From CAYSDH01 sp964429805 (GTDB taxonomy: Bacteria; Bacteroidota; Bacteroidia; Flavobacteriales_D; JABDKJ01): 64,000 bases of DNA. Within the stretch, counting starts at the first letter, position 1; each line of letters begins with the position of its first letter. A program made the position numbers and the translations under genes. Shown here in pieces: positions 7,861 to 17,113 of this stretch. The notes under the pieces were generated by a model, which was not told where the DNA came from, made no database searches, and saw only the letters and a list, made by a program, of their open reading frames with translations. The stretch is from assembly GCA_964429805.1 (NCBI GenBank), contig CAYSDH010000008.1:1-64000 (forward strand). Reading direction: 5' to 3'.

Positions 7861-8754
7861 TTAGGCTTGGCGCGCAGCTTTCAGGGTATTCTTTAGCAAA
7901 GAGACAATGGTCATGGGACCTACACCGCCTGGCACTGGCGTGATAAAGGAGCATTTAGGCGCCACCTCATCAAAATCGACATCGCCTAGCAGTCGGTATC
8001 CATTCTTCTTAGACTCATCTTTGACACGAGTGATGCCCACATCAATAACCACCGCTCCTTCTTTGACCATGTCGGCTTTCACAAACTCGGCACGACCTAA
8101 GGCCACTACAAGTATGTCTGCCGACTGGGTCAATTCATGTAGGTTTTCTGTACGGCTGTGTGTCAACGTCACGGTACAATTACCCGGATAGGCATTGCGC
8201 GAAAGAAGAATGCTCATGGGAGAACCAACAATATGACTTCTCCCGATTACTACGCAGTGTTTTCCCAGAGTAGGCACATCATATCGCTCTAGGAGCTGAA
8301 GTATGCCATAAGGCGTGGCAGGTAGAAAACAGTCTAAGCCTAAGGCCATGCGCCCCACCGAACTGGGATGAAAACCATCAACGTCTTTCTCTGGCGCCAC
8401 GGCCTCAATGACCAGTTGCTCGTCAATATGTTTTGGCAATGGCAGCTGAACGATAAAACCATCTATGTCTTCATTGGCATTGAGTGCATGCACCTCTTTG
8501 AGCAGTTGGTCTTCTGTACAATCTTCGGGTAACTCGACCAAGGTGCTCTTGAAACCCACACGCTCGCAGGCTTTCACTTTGGCGCCCACATAGGTCTTAC
8601 TGGCCCCGTCTGTACCGACCAGAATGGCGGCAAGGTGAGGTCTCTTCTCTCCCACCTCAATCATGTGAGCTACCTCTCCGGCAATCTCATCTTTGATGTC
8701 ATTTGATGTCTTCTTTCCGTCTAATAATTCCATGTCTAGCGAGTCTTCGACCAT
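7861..8754 (-). CDS. folD: Methylenetetrahydrofolate dehydrogenase / cyclohydrolase
   Basis: Bifunctional enzyme that oxidises 5,10-methylene-THF to methenyl-THF and hydrolyses it to 10-formyl-THF. Visible are [21 protein letters not shown] with the conserved Tyr and Lys, [21 protein letters not shown], the nucleotide-binding [14 protein letters not shown] and the C-terminal [11 protein letters not shown] signature. The ATG at 8754 lies two bases after the ffh stop; homology suggests the second ATG at 8733 ([10 protein letters not shown]) as an equally good or better start. Order and spacing imply cotranscription after ffh. Confidence 0.96.
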   Translation of the reverse strand: MVEDSLDMELLDGKKTSNDIKDEIAGEVAHMIEVGEKRPHLAAILVGTDGASKTYVGAKVKACERVGFKSTLVELPEDCTEDQLLKEVHALNANEDIDGFIVQLPLPKHIDEQLVIEAVAPEKDVDGFHPSSVGRMALGLDCFLPATPYGILQLLERYDVPTLGKHCVVIGRSHIVGSPMSILLSRNAYPGNCTVTLTHSRTENLHELTQSADILVVALGRAEFVKADMVKEGAVVIDVGITRVKDESKKNGYRLLGDVDFDEVAPKCSFITPVPGGVGPMTIVSLLKNTLKAARQA

Positions 8755-8756
8755 GA

Positions 8757-10103
8757 TTACTTCGGCATGCGGCCACCCATCTTTTGCATGTTACGCATCA
8801 TGTTGGCCATGTTTCTTTTGTTTGACATCATGGACATCATCTTCTTCATTTCCTCAAACTGCTTGACCAGCTTGTTGACCTCCTGCACAGAAGTCCCCGC
8901 TCCTTTAGCAATTCTCTTTCTTCTGCTCATGTCAAGCACGCGCGGATTAGATCGCTCAGTCGGAGTCATGGAGCGTATGATGGCTTCGACTCCTTTAAAG
9001 GCATCGTCATCCATATCGACACCTTTCATGGCTTTGCCCATGCCCGGTATCATACCCATGACATCTTTAAGGCTACCCATCTTTTTAATCTGCTGAATCT
9101 GCTTTAAGAAGTCCTCAAAGTCAAACTTGTTCTTGGCTATTTTCTTTTGAAGCTTCTTGGCCTCTTCGGCATCAAATTGCTCCTGCGCTTTTTCTACCAG
9201 CGAGACAACATCACCCATTCCCAGTATTCTGTCAGCCATACGCGCTGGGTAGAATATGTCAATGGCATCCATCTTTTCACCGGTACCGATAAACTTGATT
9301 GGCTTATTGACTACCGACTTAATAGACAGGGCTGCTCCACCTCGTGTATCACCATCTAACTTGGTGAGTATGACACCATCAAAATTGAGACGTTCGTTAA
9401 ATGTTTTTGCCGTGTTGACCGCATCTTGTCCAGTCATGGCGTCTACCACAAACAGCGTTTCAGAAGGATTGATGGCCTTCTTGACATTCTCTATCTCGGT
9501 CATCATCTCTTCATCAACCGCCAGACGACCGGCCGTGTCAATGATGACTGCCGAGTATCCATTAGTCTTGGCATGGGCTATCGCCTTTTGAGAGATGTCT
9601 ACAGGATCTTTATTATCACGATCTGAGAATACGTCAACATTGATGCTATCACCCACCACGTGCAGCTGATCGATGGCCGCAGGACGATAGATATCACAGG
9701 CCACCAAGAGTACTCTTCTTCCTTTTTTCTTGGTAAGCCAATTGGCCAGCTTACCAGAGAATGTCGTCTTACCTGATCCTTGCAGACCTGACATTAGCAC
9801 CACCACAGGCTTGCCTTCCATGTTGATGTCTACCTGCTCACCACCCATGAGTTGCTTTAACTCATCGTGGCAAATTTTGGTCATCAACTGACCGGGAGAC
9901 ACTGATGTGAGTACATCTTCTCCCATGGCCTTATCCTTTACCCGAGAGGTAAACTCTTTGGCCGTTTTAAAGTCGACATCGGCATCAAGTAGTGCCCGTC
10001 TGACCTCTTTTAAGGTCTCCGCTACATTAATTTCGGTGATTTGACCTTGTCCCTTTAAAACCTTAAAGGCCCGGTCGAATTTGTCTGACAGATTCTCGAA
10101 CAT
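8757..10103 (-). CDS. ffh: Signal recognition particle protein Ffh
   Basis: GTPase of the signal recognition particle, which binds signal sequences and 4.5S RNA and delivers ribosomes to FtsY. From ATG 10103 it begins [13 protein letters not shown], the standard N domain; the frame extends to 10160 but that leader has no homology character. The G domain shows [22 protein letters not shown], and [10 protein letters not shown]. The M domain is methionine-rich, ending [20 protein letters not shown], for signal-peptide binding. Length of 448 residues is normal. First gene of a likely ffh-folD operon. Confidence 0.97.
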   Translation of the reverse strand: MFENLSDKFDRAFKVLKGQGQITEINVAETLKEVRRALLDADVDFKTAKEFTSRVKDKAMGEDVLTSVSPGQLMTKICHDELKQLMGGEQVDINMEGKPVVVLMSGLQGSGKTTFSGKLANWLTKKKGRRVLLVACDIYRPAAIDQLHVVGDSINVDVFSDRDNKDPVDISQKAIAHAKTNGYSAVIIDTAGRLAVDEEMMTEIENVKKAINPSETLFVVDAMTGQDAVNTAKTFNERLNFDGVILTKLDGDTRGGAALSIKSVVNKPIKFIGTGEKMDAIDIFYPARMADRILGMGDVVSLVEKAQEQFDAEEAKKLQKKIAKNKFDFEDFLKQIQQIKKMGSLKDVMGMIPGMGKAMKGVDMDDDAFKGVEAIIRSMTPTERSNPRVLDMSRRKRIAKGAGTSVQEVNKLVKQFEEMKKMMSMMSNKRNMANMMRNMQKMGGRMPK

Positions 10104-10287
10104 CGCTAAACTTCTTTGTGAAAGGCGTAAAAGTAGGAAAGAGAGTCCGAACTTATTCACAGAATAGCGCAGAATGGCAGATTTGTGCCAATTTTATAAA
10201 CCACTGATAATGTGTGTCTTGCGGTTTTTACACGTCAATTGAGTTCTTTTTTCAGCAATAATGGCAGCGATCTGAACAAGGCAGGCT

Positions 10288-10318
10288 TTTTGCTCAAGTA
10301 GAATAAAGCATACTTTCG
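10288..10318 (+). promoter_or_regulatory. Putative promoter of trxA
   Basis: TTTTG at 10288-10292 and TACTTTCG at 10311-10318 (one mismatch to TAnnTTTG) are spaced 18 bases apart, as in Bacteroidota -33/-7 promoters, and end 20 bases before the trxA ATG. Confidence 0.5.
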
Positions 10319-10338
10319 TATTAATAAATTTTGAAACA

Positions 10339-10653
10339 ATGGCGCTGGAAATTACGGACGCAAATTATGAGGAGATGTTACAGACTGATAAGCCTGTAAT
10401 GATTGACTTTTGGGCCACCTGGTGTGGACCATGTAGAATGATAGCCCCAATCGTAGATGAAATGTCTGCTGATTATGAGGGTAAAGCCATCATCGCTAAA
10501 GTCGATGTTGACTCGAATAAAGAACTTGCTGCAAAATATGGGGTGCGCAACATCCCAACGATTCTTTTCTTAAAGAATGGTGAGGTCGTGGACAAATCGG
10601 TGGGAGCCGTGCCTAAGGCCAAGCTAGTTGAGAAAATAGAAGCGCAGCTCTGA
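10339..10653 (+). CDS. trxA: Thioredoxin
   Basis: Small cytoplasmic disulfide reductase of 104 residues. The active site is WCGPC (28-32), preceded by the buried DFWATW strand and followed by KVDVDSN and the cis-proline NIPT. The length and the single-domain fold are standard. It is a one-gene unit with its own promoter candidate and a strong terminator. Confidence 0.97.
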   Translation: MALEITDANYEEMLQTDKPVMIDFWATWCGPCRMIAPIVDEMSADYEGKAIIAKVDVDSNKELAAKYGVRNIPTILFLKNGEVVDKSVGAVPKAKLVEKIEAQL

Positions 10654-10672
10654 TCTTCATCTGATTACTGTG

Positions 10673-10700
10673 AGACCCGCCTAGTGCGGGTCTTTTTTTT
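10673..10700 (+). terminator. Rho-independent terminator after trxA
   Basis: Arms AGACCCGC (10673-10680) and GCGGGTCT (10686-10693) with a five-base loop CTAGT, followed by a run of T to 10700. Confidence 0.92.
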
Positions 10701-10778
10701 GTCTATAAATAGAAGTCAAAGCCTGCCCCACTCATGCCTGGACAATGTGTATCTTGTCCGCGCGTTTTAAGGATTACT

Positions 10779-11719
10779 ATGCCAGTAAACATTGATAGAA
10801 ATCAGCTTCAAGAGGTGTCTCACCTCGAGCTCTTTGCCCGACAAGTAGTCGAAGGCTTTATCGTGGGTATGCACAAGAGTCCTTTTCACGGCTTCTCAGT
10901 AGAGTTTGCCGAGCACCGTCAGTATAACGCTGGAGAGAGTACCAGACATATAGACTGGAAGCTCTATGCGCGCACTGAGAAGATGTATATCAAGAAGTAT
11001 GAAGAAGAGACTAATCTGCGCTGCCGATTGGTGATTGACACTTCATCATCCATGTACTACCCAGAGGACTATAACACCAAAGAGGGTACGTATAACAAGA
11101 TTAAATTTTCGGCTTATGCCGCTGCGGCCATGATTGAGCTGCTAAGGCGTCAGCGAGATGCTGTGGGTGTCAGCTTGTTTGACGAGGCACTTAGTCTCAA
11201 TACTCAATGTAAAACCTCTCAGTCGCATCACCGTTATCTCTATGATGNNNNNNNNNNGAGCAACTCGTCTCAGAAGAGGCCACCAAAGAAAATAAGCGCA
11301 CAGCAACCATTGAGGCGCTGCATGAAATTGCTGAAAACACGCACCGTAGATCATTGGTCATGATTTTTTCTGACATGATGGACTCTGAAGCAGACCAAGA
11401 GCAAATGTTCTCTGCCATGCAGCACCTGAGGCACAATAAGCATGAGGTAATTCTCTTTCATGTGAGAGATGACAAAACGGAGATGGACTTTAAGTTTGAG
11501 AATCGTCCGCACACGTTTATTGACCCAGAAACTGGTACTGAGATTAAAGCACAGCCCAGTGAAATCAAAGCGGCTTACATCAAAGCAGCACGCGCCTATG
11601 AAGAAGAGCTCAAGATGCGCTGCGCCCAGTATCGTATAGACATGGTGCCTACCGACATTGGCCGTGGATTTGACCAAGTGCTGATAGAGTATCTCATAAA
11701 GCGTAAATCGCTGGTCTGA
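10779..11719 (+). CDS. DUF58 family protein (interrupted by 10-N gap)
   Basis: Cytoplasmic DUF58 protein, a VWA-like family usually paired with MoxR ATPases. The start ATG 10779 (MPVNIDRNQLQEV) follows an AAGGATT stretch. It has the DUF58 core HIDWKLYARTEKMYIKKYEE and the metal-site-like VIDTSSSM. At 11248-11257 a 10-N run shifts the frame: upstream codons are in one frame and EQLVSEEATKENKRT onwards in another, ending YLIKRKSLV at 11719. A true gap length of 2 modulo 3 restores one protein of about 313 residues, so this is an assembly effect and not decay. No MoxR gene is adjacent. Confidence 0.85.
11248..11257. other. Assembly gap, 10 N
   Basis: Ten-base placeholder in the DUF58 gene; the true length must be 2 modulo 3 to keep the frame. 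Confidence 0.95.
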
Positions 11720-11806
11720 GCAAGCGGTATTCAATCCTCAATTACTGTAACCTGGCCCCCTCCTTGTCGTAAGACATATGTAACACATCACCAATTTGTG
11801 TTTAAT

Positions 11807-12553
11807 ATGTTAAGAATGAAAGGACTTAAACAACAAGGCTACACAAGCTGTAGTCTAGACGAACTTCAGAATATTAGTAACGGACTTCGCTTTACACCAA
11901 CGGTGTGCATGATTGCTGCGCTGTATGGGCTGTATACCATGAATCCATTTGTACACTATGTCTTAGCGGCATTAGGCATCATACCGTTTTGGTTTGAGAA
12001 AGTGCATCCAGTTGATGTGCTGTACAATAAGGTAGTGCGGCACATGGTCAAAGGAAACGCGCTGCCGCCAAATCCATTGCCACGCAGAATCGCTTGTCTA
12101 ATAGGAGGTTTGACAAACCTGCTCATCGCTTTGTCAATGGTCTACATGACACAGACTACGGCCTACATTATTGGCGGTGTGCTCGTCTGTCTGCAACTGA
12201 TTATGATTACGACTCACTACTGCTTGGCCTCAGCCATGTATGTAGGTTACCTCAGGTTGATTGGCAAGTATGAAGAAGTAATCTCTGTGGCCAAGGCAAA
12301 GACACTCTTAAAGAAAGATGCTGTGCTGCTTGATGTCAGAAGTGCGAGCGAGCATGCAGCTCAGCGTATTGACCAATCCATAAATGTGCCCTTAGAAAAG
12401 ATTAAAACTGAGCTCGCCATCTATAACCTGAATAGGCCAATCATCTTATACTGCAACAGCGGCAATAAGTCCGCTCAAGGAAAACGAAGGCTTGAAAAAA
12501 TAGGCTACAAAAACGTGCATGACCTTGGGGCCATGGAACGCTGGATAGCTTAA
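11807..12553 (+). CDS. DUF4395 membrane domain fused to rhodanese
   Basis: Two-part protein. The N-terminal part (about residues 20-150) is a DUF4395-type membrane domain with hydrophobic segments, ending THYCLASAMY. The C-terminal part (about 155-248) is a rhodanese domain: DAVLLDVRSASEHA and the active loop YCNSGNKS with the catalytic Cys, six residues in the order of CxxGxxS. Such fusions suggest sulfur transfer at the membrane, but the substrate is unknown. The frame opens at a GTG (11798); I prefer ATG 11807, with ATG 11816 also possible. It converges with the GH3 gene eleven bases further on. Confidence 0.82.
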   Translation: MLRMKGLKQQGYTSCSLDELQNISNGLRFTPTVCMIAALYGLYTMNPFVHYVLAALGIIPFWFEKVHPVDVLYNKVVRHMVKGNALPPNPLPRRIACLIGGLTNLLIALSMVYMTQTTAYIIGGVLVCLQLIMITTHYCLASAMYVGYLRLIGKYEEVISVAKAKTLLKKDAVLLDVRSASEHAAQRIDQSINVPLEKIKTELAIYNLNRPIILYCNSGNKSAQGKRRLEKIGYKNVHDLGAMERWIA

Positions 12554-12564
12554 ACTATTGAATC

Positions 12565-14859
12565 TTATTTTCCAGAATAATAGAACGGCACTTGCACTCC
12601 GTCTACCTCTACTGAGAACATTCCTTCTTCTGCAATCCATGTATTGCTGACACCTACAAACTTGAGGTCATCTTCAGTAATTGTCATGGTTACTACTTGT
12701 CCTTTTTCAGGGCCGAGTGCTATTTTTTGAAAAGCTCTCAACCTCTTTACAGGTGGGGTAATTGACGCAACCTGATCAGTTACATACATGAGTGCAGTCT
12801 CTTTGCACTCTCGCTGAGACATGTTCTGAATAACAAATTTTACATCCAATGACCCGCCCTTTTTAAGCGTATCGGCAGAGAGTTTTAGATCACTATACTT
12901 TACCTCTGAGTAAGATAATCCGGCACCAAACGCCCACTGCGGGTTAAAGGCATTCCAAGAAAAATCTTTGTGCAAATCCTCTGCACGTTTTCTGTCATAG
13001 GTCACCAAGTCATTGACATATCTAGGATAGGTAAATGGTAGTTTACCACTCGGATTAACCACACCTGAAATAATATCGGCAACGGCTCTTCCACCCTCTT
13101 GCCCGGGCTGATAAGCCATCAGCACAGCATCACATAGTCCTTCAATCTCAGAGATAATTTGCGGCCTGTTTTCTACCAAGACAGCAATGACTGGCTTGCC
13201 TGTGGCGTGCATGGCCTTCACCAGCTCAATCTGCGCTTTTGAAATGGTCAAGTCCACAATGTTACCTGGCGTTTCAGAACTTGGCAATTCTCCAAGGCAC
13301 ACCACGATAGCATCCGCTCGATTGGCTCGAATTTTTAGCTGACTGACATCCTTCATCTCATCTAAAGAGCATCCTTCGCTGTAAAACACCTTTTTGGCAA
13401 AGTTCTTTTTCAATGCCTGCGTGATGGTCAAATCATCTAAATCATCATACTGTGGATCTACACCTTGCCAGGTTCTTGACCATGCCCCATTAAGCATGAT
13501 GCGCGAATCTGCTGCAGGACCTGTCACTATCAATTCCGAACCTGCTTTTAGCGGTAGAATGTTATTCTCATTTTTAAGTAAGGTGATGGACTCACAGGCT
13601 GTCACATAACTCAAGTCGGCATGCACATCACTACCCACATCTGGGTAATCCGTGTTTCTCGGAGTCATCGGATTTTCAAACAGGCCAAGTCGCTTTTTCA
13701 TGAGCAGCACTCTCCGCACCGACTGATTGATACGCGAGATTGGCACCTCTCCTTCCTTTACCAGTTCGATTAACAAATCTGTAAATGTGTAGTCGTTAGG
13801 TGTCATGCTCATGTCAATCCCTGCAAGCACAGCCATCTTTACCGCTTCTTTTCTGTCTTTGGCCACACGGTGATGCACTTCTAGTTTCATGATGTCTTCC
13901 CAGTCTGTCACAGCTACACCGTCAAAGCCAAGCTCTGTGCGCAGCAGGTCAGTCAAGATGGCCTTGTCGGCATGGACCGCTATGCCGTTAAGCTCACCCG
14001 AATTTATCATCACGCTGAGTGCTCCTTCTTCTATGGCGGCTTCAAAAGTTGGCAGGTAGTACTCTCTCAATTGACGCTCGTGGATGTAGACTGGTGTTCT
14101 GTCTTTTCCAGAGAGCGGTGCGCTGTATCCGTAAAAGTGTTTCATGGTTGATGCAACTCTATAAGGGTCAGAGGCATCTTCACCTTGATACCCTTTAATC
14201 ACTGCTCTACCCATTTCAGTGGCTAGGTGCACATCTTCTCCGTACGTCTCAAAAAATCTAGACCAAAGGGGTTGTCTTCCCATGTCTAACACAGGACTAA
14301 AATTCCAAGGCACACCGGTGGCACGTGTCTCATAAGCCGTCACTTTAGCGCCCATTTCAACTAAGGCAGGATTAAAAGTGGCGGCCTGCGCGAGCGGCTG
14401 CGGAAAGAGTGTTCCTTCTGTTAAGTAGTTGGCTCCGTGTATGGCATCTATACCGTAAATCACAGGCACTTTACTTCGCGTTTTCTTTGTGGCCACATCT
14501 TGAATCTGCCCCACAAAGTCTTGCCAGTGCGCGAGCGAATATGCGTGCCCACCTACATTGAGAATAGACCCAACATGCTTTTCTACAATGGCTTTTTCCA
14601 ATTTCGCCTTGTCTAGTCGGTGTGGTTTTTCTAGGTTGTATAACTCACCCACAGAGATGACATCTATGTTGAGTTGAGTCATCTGCCCAACCTTTTCTTC
14701 CAAGCTCATGCCAGAAAGTATCTTTTCTATGTCTGCATCATTCATGGACTCCGCAGAGGAAGTTGTCTGAGCAGTAGAAGATGTAATAGGAGATTTGGTT
14801 TTGCAGGCTGCAAGCCCCACGCAGATGGCTGCGAGGAGAAGAGTAGTTCTAATGTTCAT
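12565..14859 (-). CDS. Beta-glucosidase-type GH3 lipoprotein
   Basis: Glycoside hydrolase family 3 enzyme, BglX-like, expected to release glucose from beta-glucan oligosaccharides. It has a lipoprotein signal (LLAAICVGLAAC, Cys19), so it is probably anchored in the outer membrane or periplasm. The N-terminal TIM barrel shows GIDAIHG (136-142), KHFYGYS (240-246) and the nucleophile Asp319 in AVTDWEDI. The alpha/beta C-domain and a fibronectin-III-like tail (about 650-760) complete the usual 760-residue architecture. It is the last gene of the minus-strand operon, five bases after the preceding lipoprotein. Confidence 0.94.
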   Translation of the reverse strand: MNIRTTLLLAAICVGLAACKTKSPITSSTAQTTSSAESMNDADIEKILSGMSLEEKVGQMTQLNIDVISVGELYNLEKPHRLDKAKLEKAIVEKHVGSILNVGGHAYSLAHWQDFVGQIQDVATKKTRSKVPVIYGIDAIHGANYLTEGTLFPQPLAQAATFNPALVEMGAKVTAYETRATGVPWNFSPVLDMGRQPLWSRFFETYGEDVHLATEMGRAVIKGYQGEDASDPYRVASTMKHFYGYSAPLSGKDRTPVYIHERQLREYYLPTFEAAIEEGALSVMINSGELNGIAVHADKAILTDLLRTELGFDGVAVTDWEDIMKLEVHHRVAKDRKEAVKMAVLAGIDMSMTPNDYTFTDLLIELVKEGEVPISRINQSVRRVLLMKKRLGLFENPMTPRNTDYPDVGSDVHADLSYVTACESITLLKNENNILPLKAGSELIVTGPAADSRIMLNGAWSRTWQGVDPQYDDLDDLTITQALKKNFAKKVFYSEGCSLDEMKDVSQLKIRANRADAIVVCLGELPSSETPGNIVDLTISKAQIELVKAMHATGKPVIAVLVENRPQIISEIEGLCDAVLMAYQPGQEGGRAVADIISGVVNPSGKLPFTYPRYVNDLVTYDRKRAEDLHKDFSWNAFNPQWAFGAGLSYSEVKYSDLKLSADTLKKGGSLDVKFVIQNMSQRECKETALMYVTDQVASITPPVKRLRAFQKIALGPEKGQVVTMTITEDDLKFVGVSNTWIAEEGMFSVEVDGVQVPFYYSGK

Positions 14860-14864
14860 CGTAA

Positions 14865-16091
14865 TTAGTTTGAAAATCCGGTGATTAATACTTCACCCCA
14901 GAGTGATGGGTTCTTGTGAAACCCTTCTCGATCAGGACTATTCCAGCGCATCTGCACTTCACGTCCATCAGTTGTGCCTTGGTCTATCGCGACTTCTAGG
15001 CCATAGACTTTGTCAAGTTCAAAAGACTCTACACCTAGCGATTTGAGTGGTATCTGAGCCTTGAGTATGTACCCTTTATCTGCGAGTTCGGTGAAGATGT
15101 AAGCATCTTCCATTTTCTTGTGGCTTCTCCAATCCCAGACATAGGGATTGTCAGTAGCCTTCAGACCAATCTGCCGATCAGACTTCAGGTAATATGCTCT
15201 GCGTGAAGGTGAGTCACTGTTGGTAGACAAGGCAATTTCTATACCGTCTCCATTCCAGATTTCGTCACCTTCTTGACTATTCTGCAGCGGACTGTCATCT
15301 GCTATGATGGCATGCACATAGAGGTTTTCATCGTCTATGGCCAGGTATATGTCATGATCACCGACCTCTACACATGGGGCCACAGAACTTGCAGGTACTA
15401 GTGTGCCAAGGTTAAGGTCCGCTTTCTGGTCATAAAACAACGTGGCTCGTCTTTTTAGTGAGCCTTGATGCTCCACTATTTTCACCTCATCAATGTAGAT
15501 ATCGCCAGCGGCTTCAAACTGAATCATGAACTGTTTAATGTTACTGACATCAGTGCCGTACTCTTCAAAATTAAACTCAAGAATCGGAATTGTCACTGTT
15601 GACCACTCTGTGGTAATCGTCTCCGTATCAAGCATTTTTCCACTAAATCCGGTCCAGGCTTGAAGTCCGCCATAATCCTCTAGGCACATAGCCACCGGAA
15701 GTGACTTCATGGTCTCAGAGGCTGAGCGAATTTTAAACTGCAAGGCCGAATGGTCATAGATTTTACCAAAGTTTTTTCCGGCCCAATTATTCCAGCCAAA
15801 GCCCATACCGAGCCATGGACATGGAGACGATATTTTGTCCCACACTACATGGATAGATCCCTCTCCGCTGTAGGTGATTTCCTTTTCATCAGAAATGTTG
15901 ATACAGTCTACTTCTTTAGACACCCACACCTCATCAGACAAGTGGTCAGAAAAAATCTCGGTGGCATAAAATCCATCTACTGACGCAGAAGTTGTCGGGT
16001 CATAAGGTTGGCCCACATCAAAAAGTGCCAACTCATTGCTGCAAGAGCTAAATGCAAGCAGTGCTAGACTGGAGAGAAATAATCTGGTCAT
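14865..16091 (-). CDS. Lipoprotein with CBM9-like carbohydrate-binding domain
   Basis: A 408-residue lipoprotein (LALLAFSSC, Cys17). The N-terminal half is a galactose-binding-like beta-sandwich (SGEGSIHVVWDKISSPCPWLG, then WSTVTIPILEFNF and GDIYIDEVKI). The C-terminal half looks like a family 9 carbohydrate-binding module (DIYLAIDDENLYVHAIIAD, GDGIEIAL, ILKAQIPLKSL). No catalytic site is evident, so I infer a surface glycan-binding protein of the locus. It overlaps the upstream frameshifted lipoprotein by four bases (ATGA) and precedes the GH3 gene by five bases. Confidence 0.82.
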   Translation of the reverse strand: MTRLFLSSLALLAFSSCSNELALFDVGQPYDPTTSASVDGFYATEIFSDHLSDEVWVSKEVDCINISDEKEITYSGEGSIHVVWDKISSPCPWLGMGFGWNNWAGKNFGKIYDHSALQFKIRSASETMKSLPVAMCLEDYGGLQAWTGFSGKMLDTETITTEWSTVTIPILEFNFEEYGTDVSNIKQFMIQFEAAGDIYIDEVKIVEHQGSLKRRATLFYDQKADLNLGTLVPASSVAPCVEVGDHDIYLAIDDENLYVHAIIADDSPLQNSQEGDEIWNGDGIEIALSTNSDSPSRRAYYLKSDRQIGLKATDNPYVWDWRSHKKMEDAYIFTELADKGYILKAQIPLKSLGVESFELDKVYGLEVAIDQGTTDGREVQMRWNSPDREGFHKNPSLWGEVLITGFSN

Positions 16092-17108
16092 GGTTGTAAT
16101 GGAGCGCCTTCTGTGAAGATGATGAAATCGATGTATACCTGCGTGTATCCTGTATCTGGATTGGCAAGGTCAAGCACTCTAACGTTGTGCAACTTGTTTG
16201 CTTCGCGCAGTCCATTTCCACTTGGATCACTTGGCTGTCCGTTAACAAGAGCAGCCATGTCGCTGTACTTCAAACTGATGTGCTGCCACCCAGCATCAAG
16301 ATTACCTATCTCGATAGAGTACATGTCTTCTGAATTCTCATTAAACTGACCATCAAGATTGTCATCCTCCATAAACTGGAATAGGACAAGCTCATTTGTA
16401 ATGGCCTCAGGGACATTTAAAAATACGTTGAAGTACACTTCAGTCGCGTTGTCAGACAAGTCAAATGTGTTAGACCCCGAGTCATTATACTGCGAACCTG
16501 GAATATCGAAATAGAGAATTAACCAATCCCAAGAGACTTCTCCTCCTACCTCAAGACAAGACTTGACCAGCCTGAACGTCAGACGTGGTTAGATAACTCA
16601 TGTTTGCACCACTCTGTATGAAGTTACCCCAGCCAGTAGGAATGCCGTCTTCAAAGTCAGCAACTAACAGTCCGTCTACCAACTTTGGCGTGACCACTTG
16701 GATGGTGTCAAAGTATTGGTAAAGCAAGGAGTCGCTTGCATCAAACACTTCTGCTTTGATGGCGCAAGACTCTGCGGCAAACATTGGCAAGTGAGTGGTC
16801 GAACCATCCCAAGTAGACAAAGCCGCTCCGATGTTGTCAGACAATCCGGTGATGACTTTGTGCGCTCCTGTTTGCAGCCCGGTGATGTTTATCTCCCAGT
16901 CAACTTGTTTGCTAAACTGCGCATTAAAGTACGTGCTCTCATTTCCAGCAAAATCTACTGCCGAATTAGAAACCGTGAAATCTTCGATAACACTGAAGTC
17001 TCCAAAGACATTGTCTAATGATGGCCCTTCAAACTCGGCATCGCTTCTGTTACATCCGATAAGTACGCTGACGGATAAGAGTAAAAGTGTAATTCTTGTG
17101 ATTTTCAT
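16088..17108 (-). pseudogene. Surface glycan-binding-type lipoprotein, frameshifted
   Basis: One gene in two frames. The first part from ATG 17108 has a lipoprotein signal (LLSVSVLIGC, Cys19), an Ig-like region and a C-terminal-domain start DGLLVADFEDGIPTGWGNF, then stops after QAGQVLS at 16551. The other frame continues at once with CLEVGGEVSWDWLILYFDIP and runs to TGYTQVYIDFIIF at 16088. Removing one G near 16564 gives a seamless GQSCLEVGG. The full protein would be about 339 residues, a secreted carbohydrate-binding-type module protein. Either a recent mutation or a sequencing error; neighbours are intact. It lies between a barrel protein (5-base gap) and the CBM9-like lipoprotein (4-base overlap). 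Confidence 0.75.
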
Positions 17109-17113
17109 ATTCT

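Noticed and set aside
10779..11719. DUF58 gene as a true pseudogene
   Set aside because: The break coincides with an N placeholder, and both halves keep family sequence.
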